Assembly (NCBI RefSeq): GCF_003416765.1
Contig: NZ_QSNG01000001.1
Span: forward strand, 62,001 to 126,000
Direction of reading: 5' to 3'
Length of the DNA: 64,000 nt
DNA from: Paratractidigestivibacter faecalis
GTDB taxonomy: Bacteria > Actinomycetota > Coriobacteriia > Coriobacteriales > Atopobiaceae
The translations under genes were made by a program, and so were the position numbers. Positions 34,650-42,603 of the stretch are shown piece by piece. Every line of letters starts with the position of its first letter. Within the stretch, counting starts at the first letter, position 1. The notes beneath the pieces were generated by a model. It did no database searches, was not told the DNA's origin, and worked only from the letters and a program-made list of their open reading frames with translations.

Positions 34650-36565
34650 GGGTTGAGCCTGGCCAGGAAGAGGTCGCCGTAGGCCTGGGCCTTCTTTGCG
34701 CCCACGCCGGAGACGCCCAGGAACTCCTCAAGGTTGCGGGGCCGCTTGGCGCACATGTCCACCAGCGTGGCGTTGCTGAAGATGATGTAGGGCGGCACTT
34801 GCTGCTCCGTCGCCAGCTGGGTCCTGAGCTCGCAAAGCTCCTGGTAGAGCGCCTGGGATTCCTCGTCCAGCTGCGAGAGGTCCGCCGTGGGGCGCCTCTT
34901 TCCGCCAGTTGCGGCTGCCTCCTGGCGCCTGTGGGCCTTGCCCTTGGCCACCTTCACCATGAGGGGCCCGCCGTCAAGGGAGCGCGCCCGCATGAACGCC
35001 CGTCCCGCCTCCGTCAGCACGACAGTAGGGTAGTCTCCCGTCGTGCGCGCAAGAAGGCCCAGGTAGACCAGCTCGTCAATGAGAGAGCGCAGCTGCGTCA
35101 CGGGTGTCTTCTCCATGATGCCGTACGTGCTCAGGGTGTCGTAGCCGCGAGAGGTCACCTTCTCTGCACGGGACCCGCGAAGCACGTCGACGATGGTGGA
35201 GGCGCCCACAAATCTTCCACGCTGGGCAAGGCGGGCCACGCACGAGACCACCTTGAGGGCGTCCGTGGTGGCGTCAACCTCCTCGAACTCCGCCAGGCAG
35301 TTGCCGCAGTTGCCGCAATACGCGGGCGCCTCCTCGCCAAAGTAGCGCAGGATGAAGGCCCGCAGACAGTCCGTCGTGGTGGAATAGAAGGTCATCTGCT
35401 CCAGGCGCCGGGAGTCGTGCTCCCTGATCTGCTCCAGCTGCTCCGGCGAGAGGTCGTCTCTGTCCTCGCCCGTCTTGGAGAGAAGGAACTCCTGCGTGTG
35501 GACGTCACCGGGGGAGTAGAGCAGCAGGCACTCGGCCGGGGTTCCGTCCCTGCCGGCGCGTCCCGCCTCCTGGTAGTAGTTCTCCAGGCAGCTGGGCATG
35601 TTGTAGTGCACCACATAGCTGACGTTTGACTTGTCTATGCCCATGCCAAACGCGTTGGTTGCGACCATGATGCTCGCGCGGTCATAGAGGAAGTCGTCCT
35701 GGTTGCGCTGGCGCTCCTCTGCGGCAAGACCGGCGTGGTAGCGCGTGGCGGGAAGCCCGGCGTCACGCAGCAGGTCGCAGGTCTCCTCGACGGCCCTGCG
35801 GCTTGCGCAGTAGACAATGCCCGAGCGCCCGGGCCGCTGCCGCACGAAGGAAAGCAGCGCCCGGTCCTTCTGGGCACGCCCCTGCGCGTGCTCCACGGCA
35901 AAGCTCAGGTTGGGCCGGTCGAAGCTCGCCACCACCGTGAAGGGGTCGGCGAGGCCCAGCGAGCCTGTGATGTCTTCGCGGACGGCCCTGGTTGCCGTGG
36001 CGGTGAGGGCCATGACGGCAGGACGCGCGGGCAGGCCGTCTATGAAGCCGAGGATGCGCTGGTAGGAGGGCCTGAAGTCGTTGCCCCACTGGGAGATGCA
36101 GTGTGCCTCGTCCACGGCCAGCAGGGCCACCCCGCGGCTGCCCGCCACCTCCAGGAAGCGCGGGTCGTCCAGGCGCTCGGGCGCCACGTAGAGGAGGGTC
36201 ACGGCGCCGGACGCCACGCCGTGCAGGACGTCCGCCTGCTCGGAGGGGCCGAGCGTGGAGTTGAGGCAGCTCGCGGCAACGCCGTACTGGCGCAGGCTTC
36301 CCACCTGGTCCTTCATGAGCGAGATGAGCGGGCTCACCACAACCGTGAGGCCTCCTCCGCGCTGGGCCAGGACAAGTGCCGGCACCTGGTAGCAGACGGA
36401 CTTTCCGGCCGAGGTTGGCATGACGGCAAGGACGTCGCGCCCGGCAAGGGCCGCCTGGACGATCTCCTCCTGGTGGGGGCGGAAGCTCTCGTAGCCAAAC
36501 GTCTGGCGCAGGACGTCAAGCGCCTGCCGCCCCGTGCCCTTCTCTGCTTGGTTGTTGCCTGACAA
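34646..36565 (-). CDS. recQ: ATP-dependent DNA helicase RecQ
   Basis: This 3'-5' helicase acts in recombination and fork repair. The 639 residues hold Walker A TSAGKS (unusual Ser where GKT/S is typical), DEAH box VDEAHCISQWG and helicase motif VI QEAGRAGRDG. The RecQ zinc-binding region has its four cysteines around YCGNCGNC. An HRDC domain ends the protein (near residues 560-639). I chose TTG 36565 because AGGGGAG lies nine bases upstream; an ATG at 36601 has no ribosome site. The 3' ends of this gene and the convergent flavin reductase gene overlap. Confidence 0.93.
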   Translation of the reverse strand: MSGNNQAEKGTGRQALDVLRQTFGYESFRPHQEEIVQAALAGRDVLAVMPTSAGKSVCYQVPALVLAQRGGGLTVVVSPLISLMKDQVGSLRQYGVAASCLNSTLGPSEQADVLHGVASGAVTLLYVAPERLDDPRFLEVAGSRGVALLAVDEAHCISQWGNDFRPSYQRILGFIDGLPARPAVMALTATATRAVREDITGSLGLADPFTVVASFDRPNLSFAVEHAQGRAQKDRALLSFVRQRPGRSGIVYCASRRAVEETCDLLRDAGLPATRYHAGLAAEERQRNQDDFLYDRASIMVATNAFGMGIDKSNVSYVVHYNMPSCLENYYQEAGRAGRDGTPAECLLLYSPGDVHTQEFLLSKTGEDRDDLSPEQLEQIREHDSRRLEQMTFYSTTTDCLRAFILRYFGEEAPAYCGNCGNCLAEFEEVDATTDALKVVSCVARLAQRGRFVGASTIVDVLRGSRAEKVTSRGYDTLSTYGIMEKTPVTQLRSLIDELVYLGLLARTTGDYPTVVLTEAGRAFMRARSLDGGPLMVKVAKGKAHRRQEAAATGGKRRPTADLSQLDEESQALYQELCELRTQLATEQQVPPYIIFSNATLVDMCAKRPRNLEEFLGVSGVGAKKAQAYGDLFLARLNP

Positions 36566-36635
36566 TGCGCACGTCTCCCCTCGCTTGGCCCGAGCTCTCA
36601 TTGTGAGACAGGAGCGCGGGGCCTGCCCGCAGAAA

Positions 36636-36754
36636 TTGCCCGCCGATTATTCGGTAGGCAAGTAATTGAAGCAATAGAAAAGCCGCAGGTCGCCCATGGG
36701 CGGCACAAAAAGGGCCGGGCGTTGCCTACCAAATAATAGGTAGGCAACGCCCGG
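36636..36754. repeat. TTGCCTACC palindromes, copies 3 and 4
   Basis: TTGCCCGCCGA with TCGGTAGGCAA (36636-36661) is an imperfect copy. CCGGGCGTTGCCTACC with its exact 16-bp complement (36715-36754) is a strong hairpin lying 35 bases past the ecfT stop. Together they fill the gap between recQ and ecfT. Confidence 0.7.
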
Positions 36755-36788
36755 CCCCGGCAGCCCCGCCTGGCGAGAAGCCCGTCCG

Positions 36789-37535
36789 CTAGAACAGCAC
36801 TCCCAAAACGATGAGGGCGACGCTTGCCGCAAGGACGGCGTAGTCGGCCGCGCCCATGGGGTAGCGCTTGTAGCTGCTCTCGCGCGTGCGCAGGTAGAAG
36901 CCGCGCTGCTCGGCGGCAAGGGCGGTGGCGTCGGTCTTGCCCACCGAGCTCACCAGCAGCGGCACGCACAGCGGCAGCATGAGCTGAATCTTCTTGAGGG
37001 GGTTCTTGGTGTCGTACTCCACGCCGCGGGCGGTCTGCGCCTCCATGATGGCGTTCATCTCCTGGCTGAAGACGGGCACGAAGCGCAGGGCCGTGGTGAA
37101 GGTGAAGGCGTAGCGGTAGGGCACGTGCAGCACCTCCACCACGGCGTTTGCCAGGTCGTTGAGCTTGGTGACGGTCAGCATGAGGATGAGCGGCAGGGCC
37201 ACGCCAAGAAGGCGCAGCGCGGCCTTGGTGCCCGTGACCAGGCCGTTCGTGGTGACCCACAGAGCCACCGGGTCGCCGGTGCGGATGAAGGCCGTCTGTA
37301 GCACCAGCATGATGAGCGAGAGCGGCACCATGAGCTTTGACAGCGAGACCAGGCCACCTGCCGCACGGGCGTAGGCGCCCAGGGCAAACGTCAGCGCCAG
37401 GAGGGCGATGAGCAGGGGGTAGGTGTCTCCCAGGAAGGTGGCCAGGATGATGCCTGCGGCCAGCGTCAGCTTGGTGACCGGGTTCAGCCGGTGCAGAAGG
37501 GACGTGCCGGGAATGTAGTCGATGACGCTAGTCAC
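36789..37535 (-). CDS. ecfT: ECF transporter transmembrane subunit T
   Basis: The 248-residue CbiQ/EcfT-family protein couples the two ATPases to the substrate-specific S subunit. It has about five or six membrane segments and the two cytoplasmic Ala-Arg-Gly coupling signatures, AQTARG and AAEQRG. GTG 37535 overlaps the upstream ATPase stop by eight bases. It is the last gene of the operon. Confidence 0.92.
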   Translation of the reverse strand: MTSVIDYIPGTSLLHRLNPVTKLTLAAGIILATFLGDTYPLLIALLALTFALGAYARAAGGLVSLSKLMVPLSLIMLVLQTAFIRTGDPVALWVTTNGLVTGTKAALRLLGVALPLILMLTVTKLNDLANAVVEVLHVPYRYAFTFTTALRFVPVFSQEMNAIMEAQTARGVEYDTKNPLKKIQLMLPLCVPLLVSSVGKTDATALAAEQRGFYLRTRESSYKRYPMGAADYAVLAASVALIVLGVLF

Positions 37536-39309
37536 GGTTGACCATCTCCTCCGTGAGGTCGACGATGCCGGAGACCTGGCTCACGCCGGCGAACTCGGGC
37601 GAGACGTCCCGCGCGAGCTCGGCAGCCAGGGCAACCACCTGCGGCGGCTCAACGTAGGCCGCGCGCATGAGCTCCTCGTTGGCAAAGACCTCCTCGGCCA
37701 CGCCGCGGGCCAGGATGCGCCCGTTGGCCATGACCACCAGGCGCTCGGCAAAGTCCGAGACCACCTCCATGTCGTGGCAGACCATGATAACGGCGCAGCC
37801 GCGCTCAGCCATCTCGCGCACGGTCTCCATGACGGTCATGCACTCGCGGTAGTCAAGGCCGCTGGTGGGTTCGTCGAGCAGCACCACCTCGGGGTCCAGC
37901 ACCACCACGGAGGCCAGGGCCACCATCTGCCTCTGGCCGCGAGACAGCGAGAAGGGCGACTCGTCCAGCGGCAGGCCAAAGCGCTCGGCCGCGGCGGCGG
38001 CTCGGCGACGGGCCTCCTGGTCGCCCACGCCGTGGAGCGTGAGGCCGAAGGCCACCTCCTCGAGCACCGTGTCCTTGCAGATCTGGCGGTCCGGGTTCTG
38101 GAAGAGCATGGCGCAGCGCGCAGCAATGGCGCTGGTGGGGACGTCGTGGGTGTCCATGCCGGCAATGCGCACGGAGCCGGAGGACGGGCGCAGCAGGCCG
38201 TTCAGCAGCTTGGTGAGCGTGGTCTTGCCGGCGCCGTTCTGGCCGACGATGCCCACGAGCTCGCCGGGGTAGACGCGCATCTCGAGGTCGTTGACGGACG
38301 CGCCGCCGCTGGGGTACGAGAAGTTGACGCCCGAGAGCTCCACCACGGGCTCGGCGCCCTCGGCGTGCGGCCGGGCGGCGGGCACGTGGCGCGAGCCCGC
38401 GCGGGCCGCGGCCGCCACGTCCTTCTCGCCGGGGGTGGGAACGTGACCGGCGACGAGGTCCGCCACCAGCTCCTTTGCCTCGGCGACGTTCAAGCAGGGG
38501 GCAGTGCCCGGCGCAATGACGCCGCGCTGGGCCAGGCTGTTTGCCATGCGGGCCACGCGGGGGCTGTCCACGCCCATGGATTGCAGCTCGGAGGCGTGGC
38601 TGAAGACCTCGTGCGGCTCCCCGTCAAAGGCGAGGGCGCCCTCGTTCATGACAAGCACGCGGTCGCAGTACTTGCTGAGAAGGGCCACCTTCTGCTCGAT
38701 GACCACGATGGTGATGCCGGCGAGCTCGTTGACCTTGCGCAGGGTCTCGAAGACCAGCGTGGAGCTGGCCGGGTCCAGGGCCGCCGTGGGCTCGTCGAGC
38801 ACCAGGACGCGCGGAGCCAGCGCCAGGATGGCCGCGATGGCCACCTTCTGCTTCTGGCCGCCGGAGAGCGTGGCGATCTCGCGCTCACGCAGGTCGGAGA
38901 TGCCGACGGTGGCCAGCGTCTGGCTGATGCGCTCCTCGATCTGGTCGTGCGGGACGCCAAAGTTCTCGAGCCCGAAGAGCATCTCGTCCTCGACGACGGA
39001 GGCCACCATCTGGGCGTCGATGTCCTGCAGGACGCTGCCCACGATGCGCGAGATGTCCGTCAGGGTGACCTCGCAGGTGTCCTTGCCGTCGATGAGCGTG
39101 GCGCCATAGAGCTGGCCGGTGAAGTGGTGGGGGATGGCACCGCTCATGACGGCGGCAAGCGTGGACTTGCCGGCGCCCGACGGGCCGATGACGCCCACGA
39201 AGTCGCCCTCGGAAATGGAGAGCGAGACGTGGTCAAGAGCCGCCCGGGCGCCCTCGCCGTACGAGAACGAGACGCCCCTGAGCTCGATGATTGGGTTGGT
39301 CTGGGTCAT
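37528..39309 (-). CDS. ECF transporter ATPase, fused A1-A2
   Basis: Two complete ATPase domains lie in one 593-residue chain. The first has GPSGAGKS, LSGGQKQKV and VLVLDEPTAALD. The second, after a linker at about residues 290-325, has GQNGAGKT, LSRGQRQMV and VVLLDEPTSGLD, with Arg replacing a Gly of the signature. ECF transporters normally use two separate EcfA proteins; fusions occur. I chose ATG 39309. A terminator-like hairpin lies between it and the S-component gene. Confidence 0.92.
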   Translation of the reverse strand: MTQTNPIIELRGVSFSYGEGARAALDHVSLSISEGDFVGVIGPSGAGKSTLAAVMSGAIPHHFTGQLYGATLIDGKDTCEVTLTDISRIVGSVLQDIDAQMVASVVEDEMLFGLENFGVPHDQIEERISQTLATVGISDLREREIATLSGGQKQKVAIAAILALAPRVLVLDEPTAALDPASSTLVFETLRKVNELAGITIVVIEQKVALLSKYCDRVLVMNEGALAFDGEPHEVFSHASELQSMGVDSPRVARMANSLAQRGVIAPGTAPCLNVAEAKELVADLVAGHVPTPGEKDVAAAARAGSRHVPAARPHAEGAEPVVELSGVNFSYPSGGASVNDLEMRVYPGELVGIVGQNGAGKTTLTKLLNGLLRPSSGSVRIAGMDTHDVPTSAIAARCAMLFQNPDRQICKDTVLEEVAFGLTLHGVGDQEARRRAAAAAERFGLPLDESPFSLSRGQRQMVALASVVVLDPEVVLLDEPTSGLDYRECMTVMETVREMAERGCAVIMVCHDMEVVSDFAERLVVMANGRILARGVAEEVFANEELMRAAYVEPPQVVALAAELARDVSPEFAGVSQVSGIVDLTEEMVNRD

Positions 39310-39359
39310 GGGAGCCCTTCTTATTGAATCTGCCGCCACGGGGCGCGCCCTGCGGCGAG

Positions 39360-39395
39360 AAAAACGCGCCGGCCCACGGTGGGTCGGCGCGTCTC
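39360..39395 (-). terminator. Intercistronic terminator-like hairpin between ecfS and ecfA
   Basis: On the minus strand ACGCGCCGACCC pairs with GGGCCGGCGCGT around ACCGT, followed by TTTT. It would lower transcription of ecfA/ecfT relative to the S component, which is often needed in excess. Confidence 0.65.
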
Positions 39396-39410
39396 ATGGT
39401 ACCTAATGAG

Positions 39411-39977
39411 CTACTTGTTCAGGGCCTTCTTGATGGGGACGTAGAGGGCCTGGACGATGATGGCGTTGAAGGCGCCGGTCATGGCGACGACGGGGGCCAT
39501 GACCATGATGAGCTGCGGGTTGCGCTGGACGAAGCAGGCAAAGATGACGGCGTAGATGAGGCCGGAGATGCAGGTGACCACAAAGGTGCCGACGAGGGGC
39601 AGGACCTTCTTGGCGCCGCCGTTGCCCAGGGCGGAGACCAGCAGCGCCATGACCACAGCGGCGACGGGCTCGGCGATGAGGTCGGGGCCCTTGACGGAGG
39701 CAGTGATCTGGATCACCACGCCGGCGAGAAGGCCGAGGACGGCGGCCTGCCCGACCTTGGGCCTGATGATGAGGGTCTCAAGGCAGAAGGCCGCGATGAT
39801 GAACTCGGGCGAGAGGATGCCGCCGGTGAGGCCCGAGAAGAACTTGCTGACGGTCATGTTGAGCACGAAGCCGGCAGCCAGGAGGATGGCGTAGAGGGTG
39901 AGGGCCTTGAGGTCGAGCTTGCCGTGGTCGACGGTGGTGACGGTGCGAGCCTGCTGGGCATTGGCGTTCTGGGACAT
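39411..39977 (-). CDS. trpP: ECF transporter S component, probably tryptophan-specific
   Basis: The 188-residue membrane protein has about six hydrophobic segments (ALTLYAILLAAGFVLNMTVS opens the first) and the size of an ECF S component. I would not assign a substrate from the protein alone. The upstream leader peptide with three consecutive Trp codons and the terminator point strongly to tryptophan. ATG 39977 follows AAGGAG. The A1-A2 and T genes follow on the same strand, making a complete dedicated importer. Confidence 0.75.
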   Translation of the reverse strand: MSQNANAQQARTVTTVDHGKLDLKALTLYAILLAAGFVLNMTVSKFFSGLTGGILSPEFIIAAFCLETLIIRPKVGQAAVLGLLAGVVIQITASVKGPDLIAEPVAAVVMALLVSALGNGGAKKVLPLVGTFVVTCISGLIYAVIFACFVQRNPQLIMVMAPVVAMTGAFNAIIVQALYVPIKKALNK

Positions 39978-40009
39978 GGCGTTTCTCCTTTGCGAGGGGT
40001 GGTTGCACG

Positions 40010-40042
40010 AAAAAAGGGGCTCCCGGTCAAACCGGGAGCCCC
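40010..40042 (-). terminator. Attenuator terminator upstream of the ECF S gene
   Basis: On the minus strand GGGGCTCCCGGT pairs perfectly with ACCGGGAGCCCC across a three-base loop and is followed by six T. It lies between the leader peptide stop (40077) and the S-component start (39977), so it would block the whole operon when formed. Confidence 0.9.
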
Positions 40043-40076
40043 TTGACTTCGCGTGATTATGGGTACGCGACAAGAC

Positions 40077-40139
40077 TCACGATCGACCGACCGAGTTCAG
40101 GTTGCGCCACCACCAGTTGTTGTTCATGGACTTGAACAT
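40077..40139 (-). CDS. Tryptophan-rich leader peptide of the ECF operon
   Basis: A 20-codon frame starts at ATG 40139 eight bases after AGGGGAG. Residues 9-11 are three consecutive TGG codons (40107-40115), after NNN. Tryptophan is the rarest residue, so a Trp triplet in a 20-mer just upstream of a perfect terminator is the hallmark of a trp-type attenuator. Stalling at these codons in low tryptophan would release the operon from termination. Confidence 0.88.
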   Translation of the reverse strand: MFKSMNNNWWWRNLNSVGRS

Positions 40140-40198
40140 GTTGGCGCTCCCCTCTGGATGCTCGGTAAAAAGGCCGTGTGCCTTTGCGTTGGTTGGGA

Positions 40199-40228
40199 AT
40201 ATACGCGCGTCTTTGGCGGCGGCGCAAG
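40199..40228 (-). promoter_or_regulatory. Promoter of the Trp-leader/ECF operon
   Basis: On the minus strand TTGCGC and TATATT are 18 bases apart, placing the transcription start near 40192, about 50 bases before the leader ATG. The -10 box is good, the -35 box weak. Confidence 0.5.
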
Positions 40229-40449
40229 CCTCATTTGGTAAACGGTTTGTTTCGCTGAGGCGCGGCTTGACGAGAAGGTCGGGAGGAGTCGGACTTGCCG
40301 GCCGGGAATTACTTCACAAACTTAACGCTTACGAAGCGCGCGCGTTTCTGGTTACCATGGCTCACGCTGCGCTGGCTCCGACCTGCCTGCCATTGGGCGG
40401 CGGCAGGCCGTCGAGACAGGACTTCGATCATAAGGAGTTGTTTTACTTT

Positions 40450-40947
40450 ATGCCCAAGAACAAGCGTGAGAGCCTTCTGTTCACCTTCATCATGTGTTTC
40501 CTCATGGTGCTTTGGATGAGCATCTACAACGTGGCGCGCCAGTATGGCCACATGGGGGCCGACGTCATTGCCGCTGCCTGGATTGGCTTCCCGCCTGCGT
40601 ACGTCTTTGCCATGCTGTGCGACTGGTTTGTTGCCAGCCCGCTGGCCAAGGGCTTTGCCTTCAAGCGCCTGGTGACCCCGGGCAAGAGCAGCCCACGCGC
40701 CATGACACTTGCGGTCTCCACCTGCATGGTCTTCCCGATGGTCATCATCATGTCGCTCTATGGTGCCTTTGAGGGCGCCCTCCACGCCGGCACCCTGGCC
40801 GTCGTGCCCATGGCCTGGCTGACCAACATTCCCTGGAACTTCATCATGGCCCTGCCGTGGAACCTGCTGGTTGCCGGCCCCATCGCCCGCTTCCTGTTCC
40901 GTCGCGCCTTCCCGGAGGGGACGGTGCTCGCCCAGCCCCAGGCGTAA
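40450..40947 (+). CDS. DUF2798-like small membrane protein
   Basis: The 165-residue protein has about four membrane segments in two repeats (LLFTFIMCFLMVLWMSIYN and MVFPMVIIMSLYGAF), the pattern of DUF2798 proteins, whose function is unknown. I chose ATG 40450; AAGGAG lies twelve bases upstream. A MarR gene with a large operator follows downstream. The open frame extends 116 codons upstream through low-quality sequence and is not used. Confidence 0.72.
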   Translation: MPKNKRESLLFTFIMCFLMVLWMSIYNVARQYGHMGADVIAAAWIGFPPAYVFAMLCDWFVASPLAKGFAFKRLVTPGKSSPRAMTLAVSTCMVFPMVIIMSLYGAFEGALHAGTLAVVPMAWLTNIPWNFIMALPWNLLVAGPIARFLFRRAFPEGTVLAQPQA

Positions 40948-41014
40948 GGGCGCGCGCTTCTCGCCTGGCAGAGCGTGGCCGGCGGGGGCGTCTGGCAAAC
41001 CAAGATGTGTGCAA

Positions 41015-41050
41015 ACGGCGCACTTGTTGACAACTCAACAAGTGCGCCGT
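41015..41050. promoter_or_regulatory. 16-bp palindromic operator before the marR gene
   Basis: ACGGCGCACTTGTTGA and its exact complement are separated by CAAC. TTGACA (41027-41032) lies inside it and TACTGT (41051-41056) follows 18 bases later, so a protein bound here would block RNA polymerase. MarR proteins typically repress their own promoter at such sites. Confidence 0.75.
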
Positions 41051-41090
41051 TACTGTATGCTGCGACGGAACGCGGTCAGGGGAGGCACGC

Positions 41091-41531
41091 ATGCGGGAGG
41101 AGAGTCGTTTTGAGGACTTCGTGGGCCTCATTGGCGCCATAGACAAGGAGATCCAGCGCATCAAGACGGCGGAGCTCGCCCGCTTTGGCCTGCGCGCCTC
41201 TGACCTGATGGTCGTCTACTACCTGGAGAAGAACCCCGAGGGGCTGACGGGCGCCGACCTTGCCCGCCTGGCCGACGTGGACCGCGCCGCCGTGAGCCGT
41301 ACGGTCACGCGCCTTGCCGCCGACGGCTTTGTGGAGGTAGGGGAGGAGTCCACGCGCTACCGCGCCCCCATCCGCCTCACCGAGAAGGGCTATGCGGCAA
41401 TGGCCGAGGTCAACGGGCTCATCTCGCAGATTGTGCGGCAGGCGGGCGGCGGCCTCTTGGACGAGCAGCGCCGGGCGCTCTACGCCTCGCTGGAGTCCGT
41501 CCTGGGGCAGCTGAGGGTCATCGCCCGGTAA
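41091..41531 (+). CDS. MarR-family transcriptional regulator
   Basis: The 146-residue winged-helix protein has the recognition region GADLARLADVDRAAVSRTVTRL and the wing VGEESTRYRAPIRLTEKG. MarR proteins are dimeric repressors released by small ligands. GGGGAGG precedes the ATG, and a near-ideal palindrome overlaps the promoter. Candidate targets are itself and the DUF2798-like gene. Confidence 0.9.
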   Translation: MREESRFEDFVGLIGAIDKEIQRIKTAELARFGLRASDLMVVYYLEKNPEGLTGADLARLADVDRAAVSRTVTRLAADGFVEVGEESTRYRAPIRLTEKGYAAMAEVNGLISQIVRQAGGGLLDEQRRALYASLESVLGQLRVIAR

Positions 41532-41614
41532 GGTGGGGCGTGGCCGCGGCCGTGTGGCCGGCGAGGGCGGGCGCTTCTCGCATATATCAAAACCAAAATA
41601 AAAAAGGAGATGCC

Positions 41615-42466
41615 ATGAAGACGCGCATCATCACCGACTCTGCCTCGGACATTCTGGAGGGCGAGTACGAAAACCTCACGGTGCTCCCGCTCTCCATCAC
41701 GTTTGGAACCGTCACGTACCTGGACGGCGTCGACCTCACGCACGAGCGCTTCTACGAGCTGCTGGTTGAGGAGGACGAGCTTCCCAAGACGGGGCAGGTC
41801 AACCCCTATGCCTTTGGCCAGGTGCTTGACGAGGTCCACGCGGCGGGCCAGGAGGCCGTGGTGATCACGCTCTCCTCCAAGCTCTCCGGCACGCACCAGA
41901 GCGCCATCACCGCTGCCGCGCAGGCCAAGGGGGTCGTGCGCGTGGTTGACAGCCTGAACGTCTGCGTGGGCGAGCGCGTGCTGGTGGAGTGCGCCCTGCG
42001 CCTTGCCGAGAAGGGCCTGGGTGCCGTGGAGATTGCGGACCAGATCTGCGCCCTGCGTGACCGCGTCTGCGTGGTAGGGCTTCTCGATACCCTCGAGTAC
42101 CTGCGGCGGGGTGGGCGCATCTCTGCAGCCGCCGGCGCGGTGGGAGAGCTTCTCTCCATCAAGCCGGTCATTGCCATCAGGTCCGGCGAGGTGGCCCTGC
42201 TGGGCAAGGCGCGCGGCTCCAAGAACGGCCGCAACCTCCTCAACCAGCAGGTGGAGAACGCGGGCGGCATTGACTTTGGCATGCCGGTGGCCCTGGGCTA
42301 CGCGGGCCTCTCGGACAGGCTGCTGCGCAAGTACGTGGCCGACAGCCGCGGCCTCTGGGAGGCGGGCTTTCCCGACGGCAGCCTGCCCGTCCACACCGTG
42401 GGCGCCACCATCGGCACCCACGTGGGCCCCGGCGCCATTGCCCTGGCGTTCTTCCGCAAGGCATAG
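41615..42466 (+). CDS. DegV-family fatty acid-binding protein
   Basis: The 283-residue protein starts KTRIITDSASDIL, the N-terminal signature of DegV/FakB proteins. These bind a fatty acid and present it to a fatty acid kinase. The TSQPNP-type loop is here TGQVNPYAFG, and LSSKLSGTHQSA follows. AAGGAGA precedes ATG 41615. No FakA-like kinase is in the window. Confidence 0.9.
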   Translation: MKTRIITDSASDILEGEYENLTVLPLSITFGTVTYLDGVDLTHERFYELLVEEDELPKTGQVNPYAFGQVLDEVHAAGQEAVVITLSSKLSGTHQSAITAAAQAKGVVRVVDSLNVCVGERVLVECALRLAEKGLGAVEIADQICALRDRVCVVGLLDTLEYLRRGGRISAAAGAVGELLSIKPVIAIRSGEVALLGKARGSKNGRNLLNQQVENAGGIDFGMPVALGYAGLSDRLLRKYVADSRGLWEAGFPDGSLPVHTVGATIGTHVGPGAIALAFFRKA

Positions 42467-42498
42467 GGGGTCTGGAGGCCGAGCGTTCTCGGAATACT

Positions 42499-42574
42499 GT
42501 ACATAATAACGACCCCGCGTCCTTCTCGGCTGCGTTTTCGCAGGTGAGAAGTGCACGGGGTCGTTATTTTGTAC
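42499..42574. terminator. Bidirectional terminator between degV and the MFS gene
   Basis: GTACATAATAACGACCCCG at 42499 pairs with CGGGGTCGTTATTTTGTAC at 42556 across a 38-base loop that itself has CTTCTCGG/GTGAGAAG pairing. It serves the convergent genes on both sides. Confidence 0.75.
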
Positions 42575-42603
42575 GCTGTTGAGATGAGCGCCGGCGGCGC
42601 GCG

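Noticed and set aside
37522-39327. 601-residue plus-strand frame
   Set aside because: It is antisense to the fused ECF ATPase, which carries two complete sets of ATPase motifs.
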